From Polaromonas jejuensis NBRC 106434 (GTDB lineage: Bacteria > Pseudomonadota > Gammaproteobacteria > Burkholderiales > Burkholderiaceae_C): a stretch of DNA of 64,000 nucleotides. The notes under the pieces are model-generated. The model ran no database searches. It was not told the origin of the DNA and worked only from the letters and a program-made list of their open reading frames with translations. Shown here piece by piece: positions 8,629-16,883 of the stretch. Position numbers and translations under genes: made by a program. The stretch lies in the NCBI RefSeq assembly GCF_001598235.1, contig NZ_BCYO01000009.1:1-64000 (forward strand). Direction: 5' to 3'. Each line of letters begins with the position of its first letter. The first letter of the stretch is position 1.

Positions 8629-8668
8629 TTTGGTGCGTTTTATTGCTGATTCTCAGAACCGCACCAAA
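8629..8668. promoter_or_regulatory. Inverted repeat TTTGGTGCG...CGCACCAAA in the amtB leader region
   Basis: Perfect 9-bp arms at 8629-8637 and 8660-8668, separated by 22 bases. Each arm resembles an NtrC half-site (GCACC/GGTGC), but the arms face the opposite way to the classical NtrC palindrome. It may be an operator or a hairpin overlapping the transcript start. Confidence 0.4.
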
Positions 8669-8672
8669 TACA

Positions 8673-8688
8673 AGCAAGAAATGCGCCT
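8673..8688 (-). promoter_or_regulatory. Sigma54 (-24/-12) promoter candidate for amtB
   Basis: On the minus strand AGGCGCATTTCTTGCT, with GG and GC separated by exactly ten bases and an intact TTGC, compared with the consensus TGGCAC-N5-TTGCW. The predicted start is near 8661, about 60 bases before the amtB ATG. Confidence 0.6.
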
Positions 8689-8758
8689 TCAGTGTGCGAG
8701 CCAGGTCGGCGCCTCTCCCCTCAATAGGGCATTAGGGTCTGGCCCGGTCATTGACCCC

Positions 8759-8945
8759 TATAATGGCGGCTGTCATTGGGGAGTAGCCGCCCTTCTTCAA
8801 ATTGAGAGGGGTTTGCGTCAACAGACTTGTCTGGCCTTGCAACAAGGTCAACATGGCGCAAACGGTTCCAGACTTGGCGAGACCTTTGACTGCACAGCCT
8901 CCGTTTCAGGCCGGGGATGTCGTGCAGTCATGGGTTTTATACCGG
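8759..8945 (+). ncRNA. Candidate yybP-ykoY (manganese) riboswitch with its -10 box
   Basis: A perfect TATAAT at 8759-8764 is followed by the family's hallmark GGGGAGTAGCC at about 8778-8788. That segment sits in the loop and closing arm of a GGCGGCT/AGCCGCC stem (8765-8771 with 8784-8790). GCGTCAACAGACTTG follows near 8815-8829. These are the conserved words of the Mn2+-sensing yybP-ykoY aptamer. The gene controlled, a GDT1/UPF0016 exporter, is one of the most frequent partners of this riboswitch. The 3' boundary and expression platform are not resolved; about 190 bases of leader lie before the ATG at 8959. Confidence 0.75.
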
Positions 8946-8958
8946 CCGGAGTCATTTC

Positions 8959-9537
8959 ATGGAAGCTTTCCTCATCTCTACCGGCATCGTCGCCCTCGCC
9001 GAAATGGGCGACAAGACGCAACTTCTTGCGCTGGTGCTGGCCGCGCGTTTTCGCAAACCCTGGCCCATCGTGCTCGGTATTTTTGCCGCCACCATCATCA
9101 ACCACACCATCGCCGGTGCTATCGGGGCATGGGTGACCACGCAACTCGGGCCGGATGTTTTGCGCTGGGTACTTGGTATTTCCTTCATCGCCATGGCCGG
9201 CTGGATGCTGATACCCGACAAGCTCGATGACGAGGAGTCCGATAAAGGGCCGCGTTTCGGTGTGTTCGGCACTACTGTCGCCCTGTTCTTTCTGGCCGAA
9301 ATGGGCGACAAGACACAGATTGCGACGGTGATGCTGGCCGCTCAATACAACCCGTACTGGGTTGTGGCAGGTACCACCCTGGGCATGATGCTGGCCGATG
9401 CGCCCGTGGTCTGGCTGGGTGAGCGCATGATCCGCCTGGTGCCCATCAGGATGGTTCACCTGATTTCCGCGCTGATCTTTTTGGTCTTGGGCCTGCTGGC
9501 CCTGTTCGGCGGCGTTTCTTTCGGCGCAGCTTCTTAG
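8959..9537 (+). CDS. GDT1/TMEM165 (UPF0016) family Mn2+ exporter
   Basis: Small polytopic membrane protein of 192 residues with the family signature twice, EMGDKTQ at residues 15-21 and again at 114-120, each in the first helix of a three-helix repeat. The acidic central loop (DKLDDEESDKG) is typical. Bacterial members export Mn2+ and guard against manganese excess, which fits the riboswitch-like leader directly upstream. I moved the start from the longer frame to ATG 8959, preceded by GGAG at a suitable distance and beginning at the first membrane helix. It is monocistronic; the SAM-II-like element follows. Confidence 0.88.
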   Translation: MEAFLISTGIVALAEMGDKTQLLALVLAARFRKPWPIVLGIFAATIINHTIAGAIGAWVTTQLGPDVLRWVLGISFIAMAGWMLIPDKLDDEESDKGPRFGVFGTTVALFFLAEMGDKTQIATVMLAAQYNPYWVVAGTTLGMMLADAPVVWLGERMIRLVPIRMVHLISALIFLVLGLLALFGGVSFGAAS

Positions 9538-9591
9538 CGCTTTTGCGACGGCTGGTGACACGGAGCGGCCGCCATCGATGCGCTAAACTGT

Positions 9592-9645
9592 CACCTGCGC
9601 CGATTTGCTCAGCTTGCGGGCGCTTAAAAAGTACCGCTAAAGACG
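9592..9645 (+). ncRNA. SAM-II-like riboswitch upstream of metX
   Basis: GCGCC at 9597-9601 pairs with GGCGC at 9619-9623. Between them lie GATTTG and GCTTGC, and after the stem come TTAAA and CGCTAAA. These are the conserved words and spacing of the compact SAM-II (metA-type) pseudoknot aptamer. Position, strand and downstream gene (homoserine acetylation) all fit control of methionine synthesis by S-adenosylmethionine. Confidence 0.78.
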
Positions 9646-9653
9646 ACGCCATG

Positions 9654-9690
9654 AACCCGGACTCGCCCTTAGCGATGCCGGGTTTTCTTT
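9654..9690 (+). terminator. Terminator hairpin between the SAM-II-like aptamer and metX
   Basis: AACCCGG (9654-9660) pairs with CCGGGTT (9678-9684) and is followed by a T-rich run (TTCTTTT). It lies nine bases past the aptamer and 35 before metX, so it looks like a transcription-attenuation platform. It could also simply end any read-through from the upstream exporter gene. Confidence 0.7.
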
Positions 9691-9724
9691 TGGGGCGGCG
9701 TTTTCCGCGTGCACACCCCGAGGG

Positions 9725-10927
9725 ATGGATTTTGCTAAGGGGGATGTTCCTACTGTGTCTGCTGCTTCCGTTCTTGTTGCCACACCGCAATCCATGCACT
9801 TCGCCGAGGCCCTGCCCTTGCGAAGCGGCGCCTCTATCCGTGCTTATGACCTGAGCTACGAAACCTACGGCGAGCTCAATGCCGACAAATCCAACGCGGT
9901 GCTGATCTGCCACGCCCTGAATGCCTCCCATCATGTGGCGGGCGTTTATGTGGACGAGCGGGGAGAGGTCATCCCCAAGTCCGAAGGCTGGTGGGATTCC
10001 ATGATAGGCCCCGACAAGCCGGTGGACACCAAGCGCTTCTTCGTGATTGGCGTCAACAACCTGGGCTCCTGCTTTGGCTCCACCGGGCCGATGCAGATCA
10101 ATCCGGATACGAATGAAATTTACGGCGCGGATTTTCCGGTGGTCACGGTGCAGGACTGGGTCAGCGCCCAGGCCCGCCTGCTGGACGCGCTGGGCATCCA
10201 GACGCTGGCCGCCGTCATGGGCGGCAGCCTGGGCGGCATGCAGGCGCTGGCCTGGACGCTGCAATACCCGGAGCGTGTGCGCCATGCCGTGGTGGTGGCC
10301 AGCGCGCCGAATCTGACGGCCGAAAACATCGCCTTCAACGAGGTCGCGCGCCGCGCCATCGTGACCGACCCCGATTTTCATGGCGGGCATTTTTACCAGC
10401 ACGGCGTGCTGCCCAAGCGCGGCCTGCGCATTGCCCGCATGATCGGCCACATCACCTACCTCAGCGATGACGTGATGAACGAGAAGTTCGGCCGCCAGCT
10501 CAGGCGCGCCGTCACCGAAACGGCCACCGAGGGCGCGCCGTTCCGCTACACGACGCAGGACATTGAATTCGAAATTGAAAGCTACCTGCGCTACCAGGGC
10601 GACAAGTTCAGCGAGTACTTCGACGCCAACACCTATTTGCTGATCACCCGCGCGCTCGACTACTTCGATCCGGCCAGCGCCTTTGGCGGCAACCTGAGCC
10701 GCGCCCTGGCCCAGGCCACGGCCAAATTCCTGCTGGTGAGCTTCACCACCGACTGGCGCTTTTCACCGGCGCGCAGCCGCGAAATCGTCAAGGCGCTGCT
10801 CGACAACCAGCGCGACGTGAGTTATGCCGAGATCGACGCGCCCCATGGCCATGATGCGTTTTTGCTCGATGACGACCGTTATATGGGCGTGGTGCGCTCC
10901 TATTTTCAGAGCAAGGTGGCCGCATGA
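9725..10927 (+). CDS. metX: Homoserine O-acetyltransferase (MetX family; succinyl transfer possible)
   Basis: Alpha/beta-hydrolase-fold acyltransferase that activates homoserine for methionine synthesis. The nucleophile motif GGSLGGM is at about residues 166-172 (Ser168), and the catalytic His is in [12 protein letters not shown] near residue 376. Sequence alone does not separate acetyl-CoA from succinyl-CoA use in this family. The ATG at 9725 is used here, but a GTG at about 9755 preceded by AAGGGGG would give a protein starting nearer the conserved PQSMHFAE segment and may be the true start. It overlaps metW by four bases (ATGA). Confidence 0.93.
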   Translation: MDFAKGDVPTVSAASVLVATPQSMHFAEALPLRSGASIRAYDLSYETYGELNADKSNAVLICHALNASHHVAGVYVDERGEVIPKSEGWWDSMIGPDKPVDTKRFFVIGVNNLGSCFGSTGPMQINPDTNEIYGADFPVVTVQDWVSAQARLLDALGIQTLAAVMGGSLGGMQALAWTLQYPERVRHAVVVASAPNLTAENIAFNEVARRAIVTDPDFHGGHFYQHGVLPKRGLRIARMIGHITYLSDDVMNEKFGRQLRRAVTETATEGAPFRYTTQDIEFEIESYLRYQGDKFSEYFDANTYLLITRALDYFDPASAFGGNLSRALAQATAKFLLVSFTTDWRFSPARSREIVKALLDNQRDVSYAEIDAPHGHDAFLLDDDRYMGVVRSYFQSKVAA

Positions 10928-11532
10928 AGCTGCCTGTCGAACTCAATGTGCAACCCTCACCCGACTTGCTCTCTATCGCCCGGCTGGTGCCCAAGGGTTC
11001 CCGCGTGCTCGACCTGGGCTGCGGCACCGGCGAATTGCTGGCCCACCTGATCCATGAACGCGGCTGCTCGGGCTATGGCGTCGAGATCAACGACGCCAAT
11101 GTACAGGCTTGCGTGGCGCGCGGCGTGAACGTGATCCAGCTCAACCTGGAAGAAGGCCTGACGGTGTTCGGCGACGGGTCGTTCGACGTGGTGCTGCAGA
11201 TCGACACGCTGCAGCATTTGCGCAATGCCGAAGTCATGCTGCGCGAGACCGCGCGCGTGGGCCGTATCGGCATCGTCGCTTTCCCCAACTTCGGCCACTG
11301 GCCGAACCGCCTGGCCGTGCTGCGCGGGCGCATGCCGGTGACCAAGGTGCTGCCTTACCAGTGGTACGACACGCCCAACATCCGCGTGGGAACGCTGCAG
11401 GACTTTGAAGCGCTGGCCATGCAAAACCATCTGCAGATCCTCGATTCCTTCGGTTTGCAGGACGGCCGGGAAATCCGCTTCTGGCCCAATGCCCGGGCCA
11501 GCCGCGCCGTCTTCAAGTTCCAGCGGGGCTGA
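10924..11532 (+). CDS. metW: Methionine biosynthesis protein MetW
   Basis: SAM-dependent methyltransferase-fold protein of 202 residues with motif [11 protein letters not shown] at residues 28-37. In proteobacteria MetW is almost always encoded directly after MetX and is reported to be needed for full MetX activity. The four-base ATGA overlap with metX fits that coupling and puts it under the same SAM-II-like control. Other features seen are the IDTLQHLRN and FPNFGHW segments typical of MetW. The next gene starts about 140 bases on and is not functionally linked. Confidence 0.93.
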   Translation: MKLPVELNVQPSPDLLSIARLVPKGSRVLDLGCGTGELLAHLIHERGCSGYGVEINDANVQACVARGVNVIQLNLEEGLTVFGDGSFDVVLQIDTLQHLRNAEVMLRETARVGRIGIVAFPNFGHWPNRLAVLRGRMPVTKVLPYQWYDTPNIRVGTLQDFEALAMQNHLQILDSFGLQDGREIRFWPNARASRAVFKFQRG

Positions 11533-11669
11533 GAGGGTTGCTGCAGGCTGGGGTTGTCCGGCACCGCTTTCTGCTGCTAGGATTTGCGCATCGGGATTTC
11601 AGCCTCCCGACTCTTCACGAGAATAGACGGTGTCCCGTCCAAGCGCTGGCAATTGACTTGGAGTTTTCC

Positions 11670-12557
11670 GTGGACACCTCTTTCATTTCCATTCCTTCCC
11701 TGACCCCCCAAGAACTCGCCGCCCGCATGGGCCGTGCGGATACGCCGTTGCTGCTCGATGTGCGGCGCGAGGCCATATTCCGCGAAAGCCCGTGCATGCT
11801 GGCCGGTGCGCTGCGCTGTGCGCCGGAAGACATCGCCGCTTTTGCCGCTTCACAGCCTCTGCGCGAGGTGGTGGTTTATTGCGTGTATGGGCACAACGTC
11901 AGTGCCGACGCCGTGGCCGCGCTGCGTGCGGCGGGCTGGGACGCATATGCGCTGGAAGGGGGCATGGCGGGCGGCGAAGACGGCGTGGATACACCGCAAG
12001 ACATCGCGCAGTGGCGCGCACATCGCCTGCCAACGATGGCAAAGCGCCCCGATCTGGGCGTCACCGGCGGGCAGGCCTCGCGCTGGATCACGCGTGCGCG
12101 GCCCAAGATCGAGCGCATCGCCTGCCCCTGGCTGGTGCTGCGCTTCATAGACCCGCGTGCCGAATTCTTCTATGTGCCGACCGCGCAGGTGTTTGACGAG
12201 GCGAAGCGCCTGAACGCCGTGGCCTGCGACATTCCCGGCGCGCCGATTTCGCACGAGGGCGAATGGTGCAGCTTCGACACCCTGATGCGCGCTTTCGACC
12301 TGCACGATCCGGCGCTGGATCGGCTGGCGGCCATGGTGCGCGGCGCGGACACCGACCGGCTGGACCTGGCGCCGCAGGCGGCCGGCTTGCTGGCGGTCTC
12401 GCTGGGCCTGTCGCAGCTGCACCAGGACGACCACGCCATGCTCGCGGCCGCCCTGCCGGTCTACGACGCCCTGTACGCCTGGTGCCGCCAGGCGACGGCC
12501 GGGCAGGACGAGAAACACAACTGGAAACCCGAAACCATGATGGGCCTTGAAAAATGA
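11670..12557 (+). CDS. Rhodanese-ChrB fusion (sulfurtransferase/chromate resistance protein)
   Basis: A 295-residue two-domain protein. Residues about 10-110 form a rhodanese-like domain ([10 protein letters not shown], then [12 protein letters not shown], with Cys as the candidate persulfide residue). From about residue 130 comes a ChrB-type domain ([40 protein letters not shown]). I chose the GTG at 11670, with GGAG six bases upstream, because the longer frame has no similarity and no ribosome-binding site. It overlaps chrA by four bases, so it should act in the chromate response, either as the regulator or in chromate reduction and sulfur chemistry. Which of these applies is not clear. Confidence 0.82.
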   Translation: MDTSFISIPSLTPQELAARMGRADTPLLLDVRREAIFRESPCMLAGALRCAPEDIAAFAASQPLREVVVYCVYGHNVSADAVAALRAAGWDAYALEGGMAGGEDGVDTPQDIAQWRAHRLPTMAKRPDLGVTGGQASRWITRARPKIERIACPWLVLRFIDPRAEFFYVPTAQVFDEAKRLNAVACDIPGAPISHEGEWCSFDTLMRAFDLHDPALDRLAAMVRGADTDRLDLAPQAAGLLAVSLGLSQLHQDDHAMLAAALPVYDALYAWCRQATAGQDEKHNWKPETMMGLEK

Positions 12558-13954
12558 GCAGCCCCGGTTCTTCCGCAGCGACTGCAAATGCTGCACCCCC
12601 GGCACAACCCGCGTCGGTGTCGTTCAGGGAAGCCCTGCGGTTCTGGCTCAAGCTCGGCTTCATCAGCTTTGGCGGGCCGGCCGGGCAGATCGCCATCATG
12701 CACCGCGAGCTGGTCGAGCAAAAGCGCTGGATTTCCGAGCAGCGCTTCCTGCACGCCCTGAACTACTGCATGCTGTTGCCCGGGCCCGAGGCGCAGCAGC
12801 TGGCCACCTACATCGGCTGGCTGATGCACCGCACCTGGGGCGGCGTGGTCGCAGGGGGGCTGTTCGTGCTGCCCTCGCTGTTCATCCTGATCGCGCTGAG
12901 CTGGATGTATGTGGCCTTCGGCGACGTGCCGCTGGTGGCCGGCTTGTTTTACGGCATCAAGCCGGCGGTGGCCGCGATTGTGCTGCATGCCGTGCACCGC
13001 ATAGGCAGCAAGACACTAAAAAACCCGGCCAAAGCCCCCATTCCCTGGGCGATAGCAGCGATCAGTTTCATAGCAATTGCGGGGCTGCACATCCCTTTCC
13101 CGTGGATCGTGCTGGCGGCCGCCCTCACCGGCTGGCTGGGTGCCCGGTGGGCGCCGGGGCAGTTCGCGGGCGGCGGCGGGCACGGGGCGGCGCATGCCAG
13201 CTATGGCCCGGCCATCATCGACGACCACACGCCGACGCCCGAGCACGCGCGGTTCAAAAAATCACGGCTGGCCAAGGTGCTGGCGGCCGCGGCGGTGCTC
13301 TGGCTGCTGCCCATGGCCGCACTCATGGCCTGGCAGGGCTGGGGCGGGGCCCTCGCGCAGATGAGCTGGTTTTTCACCAAGGCCGCCCTGCTGACCTTTG
13401 GCGGTGCCTATGCGGTGCTGCCCTATGTGTACCAGGGCGCGGTGGAACAGTTTGGCTGGTTGACCGGCCCGCAAATGATCGACGGGCTGGCCCTGGGTGA
13501 AACCACGCCCGGGCCGCTGATCATGGTGGTGGCTTTCGTGGGTTTTGTGGGCGGCTGGACCCGGCAGGTGCTGGGGCCCGATGCCCTGTTCCTGGGGGCG
13601 GCGCTGGCCGCCACGCTGGTCACCTGGTTCACCTTTTTGCCTTCGTTCATCTTTATCCTGGCGGGCGGGCCGTGGGTGGAGTCCACGCGCGGCAACCTCA
13701 GGCTGACGGCGCCCCTGGCGGCGGTGACTGCGGCGGTGGTTGGCGTGATCGCCAATCTTGCTCTGTTTTTTATAGCTACCATCGCTTATCCTTCCGGCGC
13801 TACAGGCCTGTTTGACTCAAGACCAGACGGGATCGCGCTGACGCTGGCCGCGGCCGCAGCCCTGGCGCTGTGGCGGTTCAAGTGGGGCGTGATTCCAGTG
13901 ATCGCCGCTTCGGCGGCGCTGGGCTGGCTGCTGCGCTGGTCCGGTCTGGCCTGA
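12554..13954 (+). CDS. chrA: Chromate transporter ChrA (two-domain CHR family)
   Basis: Inner-membrane chromate efflux protein of 466 residues with the duplicated CHR fold. The first half has [18 protein letters not shown] and [16 protein letters not shown]; the second has [19 protein letters not shown] and [13 protein letters not shown]. The start overlaps the upstream rhodanese-ChrB gene (ATGA). Two stretches of the DNA (13051-13081 and 13765-13820) match the dispersed family 2 repeat and are translated in frame. The second lies in a loop before the last hydrophobic segments, encoding [17 protein letters not shown], which looks inserted compared with typical ChrA ends. Confidence 0.93.
   Translation: MSSPGSSAATANAAPPAQPASVSFREALRFWLKLGFISFGGPAGQIAIMHRELVEQKRWISEQRFLHALNYCMLLPGPEAQQLATYIGWLMHRTWGGVVAGGLFVLPSLFILIALSWMYVAFGDVPLVAGLFYGIKPAVAAIVLHAVHRIGSKTLKNPAKAPIPWAIAAISFIAIAGLHIPFPWIVLAAALTGWLGARWAPGQFAGGGGHGAAHASYGPAIIDDHTPTPEHARFKKSRLAKVLAAAAVLWLLPMAALMAWQGWGGALAQMSWFFTKAALLTFGGAYAVLPYVYQGAVEQFGWLTGPQMIDGLALGETTPGPLIMVVAFVGFVGGWTRQVLGPDALFLGAALAATLVTWFTFLPSFIFILAGGPWVESTRGNLRLTAPLAAVTAAVVGVIANLALFFIATIAYPSGATGLFDSRPDGIALTLAAAAALALWRFKWGVIPVIAASAALGWLLRWSGLA
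13051..13081. repeat. Partial family 2 repeat inside chrA
   Basis: GATAGCAGCGATCAGTTTCATAGCAATTGC, given here only as the outer words GATAGCAGCG and CATAGCAATTGC, resembles the palindromic end of the ATAGCT-type element. It is translated in frame. Confidence 0.35.
13765..13820 (+). repeat. Family 2 repeat read in frame inside chrA
   Basis: TTTTTTATAGCTACCATCGC leads to GGCGCTACAGGCC and GTTTGACTCAAG. It aligns word for word with the intergenic copy at 6090-6138 and the copy in otnC at 21692-21756. Confidence 0.6.
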
Positions 13955-14003
13955 GTTCGCGGAGCGAGTCCGGCGGGCACTCGCGGTATGCTCGCACCTC
14001 GTG

Positions 14004-15914
14004 ATGAATCCTTCAGAATCCCGCAGTACCCAGTCCGTTTTACCCTTGCTGGAGCGCCTGTTCGGCGGCTGGGTGCACCTGGTCTCGCCCGCCACGCTGC
14101 GTGCCGACGCCATGGCCGGCCTGCTGGGCGCGGTGCTGGTATTGCCGCAAGGCATTGCCTTTGCCACGCTGGCCGGCCTGCCGCCCGAGTATGGCCTCTA
14201 CACCGCAGTCATTCCCTGCATCATCGCCGCGCTGTTTGGCTCCAGCTGGCACGTCATGTCGGGCCCGACCAACGCCAATTCGCTGGCGCTGTTTGCCATG
14301 CTCTCGCCGCTAGCGCTGGCCTTCAGCCCGCTGTATATCCAGCTGGCGCTGGCCGTCACCGTGATGGTCGGCGTCATGCAGTGGCTGATTGGTGCGCTGC
14401 GCCTGGGCGTGCTGGCCAACTTCATTTCGCCGGCCGTGCTGTTTGGCTTTACCTCGGGCGCGGCGCTGCTGATAGCCGTGCATGCGCTGCCCGACCTGCT
14501 GGGCCTGGCCGCCGCACCCGAGCACAGTGCCGCGGCCGTGCTCGGCCATGTGTTCACACAGCTGCCCCGGGCGCAGCCGGCAGCGCTGGCCGTGGGCGCG
14601 GTCACGATAGTCGTGGCACTGCTGCTGCGCCGCCTGCGCCGCAACTGGCCCTACATGCTCATCGGCCTGGTGGCGGCCACCGCGCTGGCCTGGTTGTGGC
14701 GCCATTCCCCGAGTCTGAACGCCAACAGCGCCGCGGCGCTTGCCTCCCCAGCCACGGCGCTGCGCATGCTCGGCCAGGTCCCCGCGCCGTGGCCGCGCTT
14801 TGAGCTGCCGCGCATCAGCTGGGCGCAGGCCAACGACCTGATCGGCCTGGCGTTTGCGCTGACCATCGTCGCCCTGGGCCAGGCGATCTCGATCGCCAAG
14901 ACGGTGGCCTTGCGGTCCGGCCAGCGCATCGATGCCAACCGCGAGTTCCGCGGCCAGGGGCTGTCGAACATCGTCGGTGGGTTCTTCTCGTGCTATGTGT
15001 CTTGCGGCTCCATGAACCGTTCCATGCCCAATCTGGAAGCCGGCGCCCGAACGCCGCTGGCTTCGGTGTTCTCGGCGCTGCTGCTTGTGGTGCTGGTGGC
15101 CGTCAGCGCGCCGCTGCTGGCACAGATTCCCATGGCCGCCCTGTCGGCGCTGCTGGTGCTGGTCGCGCTGGCCCTGCTCGACCTTGCGCGCTGGCGCCAG
15201 CTGTTCACCTTGAGCCGCAGCGATTTCGGCGTGGCGCTGGCCACCCTGGCGGCCACGGTCACCATCCGGCTGGAGATCGCCATTTTGCTGGGCATGATTT
15301 TGTCGCTGATGTCTTTTCTCTACCGCACCTCGCGGCCCGCCATGCGCACCATGGGCTTTGACAGCCGCGGCCTGGACCGGCAGTTTGTGGTAATAGACAA
15401 CACGCCCGACGCCGGGCTGGAAGCCAAGAAGGCGCCCGGTCCGGAAGTGCCCGAGGAAGCTCCTCGCCAAGTGCTTCCCGAATGCCCGCAGCTCAAGCTG
15501 CTGCGCATGGAGGGCGAGGTGTATTTTGGCGCCACCCAGCATGTGGCCGACATCCTGCACGCGCTGCGCAGCCAGCCGCAGCCGCAAAAGCATTTGCTGG
15601 TCATGGGCAAGAGCATGAACTTCATCGACCTGGCCGGTGCCGAGCTGTGGGAGGCCGAGCTCGCCGCGCGCCGCGCCATGGGCGGCGACCTGTACTTTCA
15701 CCGGCCCAGGCCCGAGGTGATCCGCATGTGGCGCAAGACCGGCTTCACCCAGGTGCTGGGGCCAGAACACCAGTTTCCCGACAAGTTCACCGCCATTTCC
15801 ACCATCTTCAGCAAGCTGGATCCCGAGATTTGCCGGCGCTGCACGGCGCGGATTTTCTGGGAATGCCAGAGCGTTCCGAAACCTGACGCGGATGCCGACG
15901 CCGACCCCGCTTGA
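14004..15914 (+). CDS. SulP family anion transporter with STAS domain
   Basis: Inner-membrane SLC26/SulP transporter of 636 residues, probably for sulfate or bicarbonate. The first 430 residues are hydrophobic, with SulP hallmarks near the N-terminus (LPQGIAFATLAGLPPEYGLY, MSGPTNANSLALF) and FSCYVSCGSMNRSMPNLEAG further on. A C-terminal STAS domain spans about residues 490-600 (LLRMEGEVYFGATQHV, MGKSMNFIDLAGAELWE). The tail holds several cysteines (CRRCTARIFWEC). It begins about 50 bases after chrA, and chromate uses sulfate routes, so co-location is meaningful. The first codon could also be the GTG directly before ATG 14004. Confidence 0.88.
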   Translation: MNPSESRSTQSVLPLLERLFGGWVHLVSPATLRADAMAGLLGAVLVLPQGIAFATLAGLPPEYGLYTAVIPCIIAALFGSSWHVMSGPTNANSLALFAMLSPLALAFSPLYIQLALAVTVMVGVMQWLIGALRLGVLANFISPAVLFGFTSGAALLIAVHALPDLLGLAAAPEHSAAAVLGHVFTQLPRAQPAALAVGAVTIVVALLLRRLRRNWPYMLIGLVAATALAWLWRHSPSLNANSAAALASPATALRMLGQVPAPWPRFELPRISWAQANDLIGLAFALTIVALGQAISIAKTVALRSGQRIDANREFRGQGLSNIVGGFFSCYVSCGSMNRSMPNLEAGARTPLASVFSALLLVVLVAVSAPLLAQIPMAALSALLVLVALALLDLARWRQLFTLSRSDFGVALATLAATVTIRLEIAILLGMILSLMSFLYRTSRPAMRTMGFDSRGLDRQFVVIDNTPDAGLEAKKAPGPEVPEEAPRQVLPECPQLKLLRMEGEVYFGATQHVADILHALRSQPQPQKHLLVMGKSMNFIDLAGAELWEAELAARRAMGGDLYFHRPRPEVIRMWRKTGFTQVLGPEHQFPDKFTAISTIFSKLDPEICRRCTARIFWECQSVPKPDADADADPA

Positions 15915-15936
15915 GCACCCGAGCGATGGGTTAAAG

Positions 15937-15947
15937 TTGTACGATAA
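15937..15947 (+). promoter_or_regulatory. Predicted GntR/FadR-type operator in front of the GntR gene
   Basis: TTGTACGATAA, preceded by AAAG. The same 15-mer, with one base changed, recurs at 16805-16819 before the transporter gene. It fits the FadR-family half-site pattern TNGTNNNANNA and suggests autoregulation. Confidence 0.6.
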
Positions 15948-15959
15948 ATTCCGATTCCT

Positions 15960-16736
15960 ATGATCAGCCACTTCAAGTCCATCACCCCCGGTGCGCATCT
16001 TTCCGACCGGGTTGCCGATGCGCTCGCCGCAGAGATTCGCGCGGGCCGCCTTGTGGCCGGCGACAAGCTCCCGACCGAAGCGGTGCTGGTCGAGCAGTTC
16101 TCGGTCAGCCGCACGGTGGTCAGGGAGGCGGTCTCGCGCCTGAAGTCGCTCGGGCTTGTCGACTCGCGGCAGGGCAGCGGTGTGTATGTGAAGGATGCGG
16201 GCTTTTCGCCGCTGAACTTCGACCCACGCTACGCGGTGTCCAAGCAGGCGGTGATCCAGATGGTGGAGGTGCGGCGCGCGCTGGAAGCCGAAGTCGCCGC
16301 GCTCGCCGCCCAGCGCCGCACCCAGGCCGATGTGAAGCGCATCCGCCAGTCGATCACCGCGCTGGAAAAGGCGGTGCAAGCCGGCGGCGACGGTGTCAGC
16401 GAGGATGTCAGGTTTCACCGTGCCATCGCCGACGCGGCACGCAATCCCTTCCTTATCGGCACGCTTGAGTACCTGGGCCAGTTCCTGCAAGGGGCCACGC
16501 GCGTCACCCGGGCCAACGAAGCGCGGCGCGCCGACTTCGCCAGGCAGGTGGCCGACGAGCACGAGCAAATCTCCCAGGCGATCGAGGCCGGCGACGTTGC
16601 CGCGGCCCGGCGATCGGCCGCGCGTCACATGGACAACGCCATCAAGCGCATCGAGCAAGCCGACCCGGTGTTCTGGCAAGAGGAAGGCGTGCAACTGGCG
16701 CGTCCTCTGGTCACGGGTCTGCGTCACAACACCTGA
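15960..16736 (+). CDS. GntR-family (FadR/FCD) regulator of the tetronate operon
   Basis: Transcription factor of 258 residues. An N-terminal winged helix (RVADALAAEIRAGRL, TEAVLVEQFSVSRTVVREAV, GLVDSRQGSGVYV) is followed by an all-helical FCD effector domain (about 90-235) with the metal/ligand His residues in RFHRAIADAARN and DEHEQISQAI. It stands directly upstream of the transporter and pathway genes on the same strand, and its probable operator occurs before itself and before the transporter. It should repress the operon until L-threonate, D-erythronate or an intermediate binds. The effector is inferred from neighbours only. Confidence 0.88.
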   Translation: MISHFKSITPGAHLSDRVADALAAEIRAGRLVAGDKLPTEAVLVEQFSVSRTVVREAVSRLKSLGLVDSRQGSGVYVKDAGFSPLNFDPRYAVSKQAVIQMVEVRRALEAEVAALAAQRRTQADVKRIRQSITALEKAVQAGGDGVSEDVRFHRAIADAARNPFLIGTLEYLGQFLQGATRVTRANEARRADFARQVADEHEQISQAIEAGDVAAARRSAARHMDNAIKRIEQADPVFWQEEGVQLARPLVTGLRHNT

Positions 16737-16808
16737 CCCTGACGCGCGCGCAAAGCGCCCACCACCGCCTCCACTGGGGAAAACCCCAGAAGACATGAAA
16801 TGGCAAAG

Positions 16809-16827
16809 TTGTATGATAACCATACAA
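16809..16827 (+). promoter_or_regulatory. Palindromic GntR-type operator before the MFS/tetronate operon
   Basis: TTGTATG, five bases, CATACAA: a perfect 7-bp inverted repeat. It contains TTGTATGATAA, matching the site at 15937 except for one C/T change. It lies 57 bases before the transporter ATG. Confidence 0.68.
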
Positions 16828-16883
16828 ACTACCCAAGCGACCGGTCCTGCTGGTGGGGTCGCACAATCCCGGAGACGCACTAC

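Noticed and set aside
8600..8760. Classical NtrC binding palindrome upstream of amtB
   Set aside because: Only half-sites in the wrong relative orientation are present, so no NtrC site is claimed.
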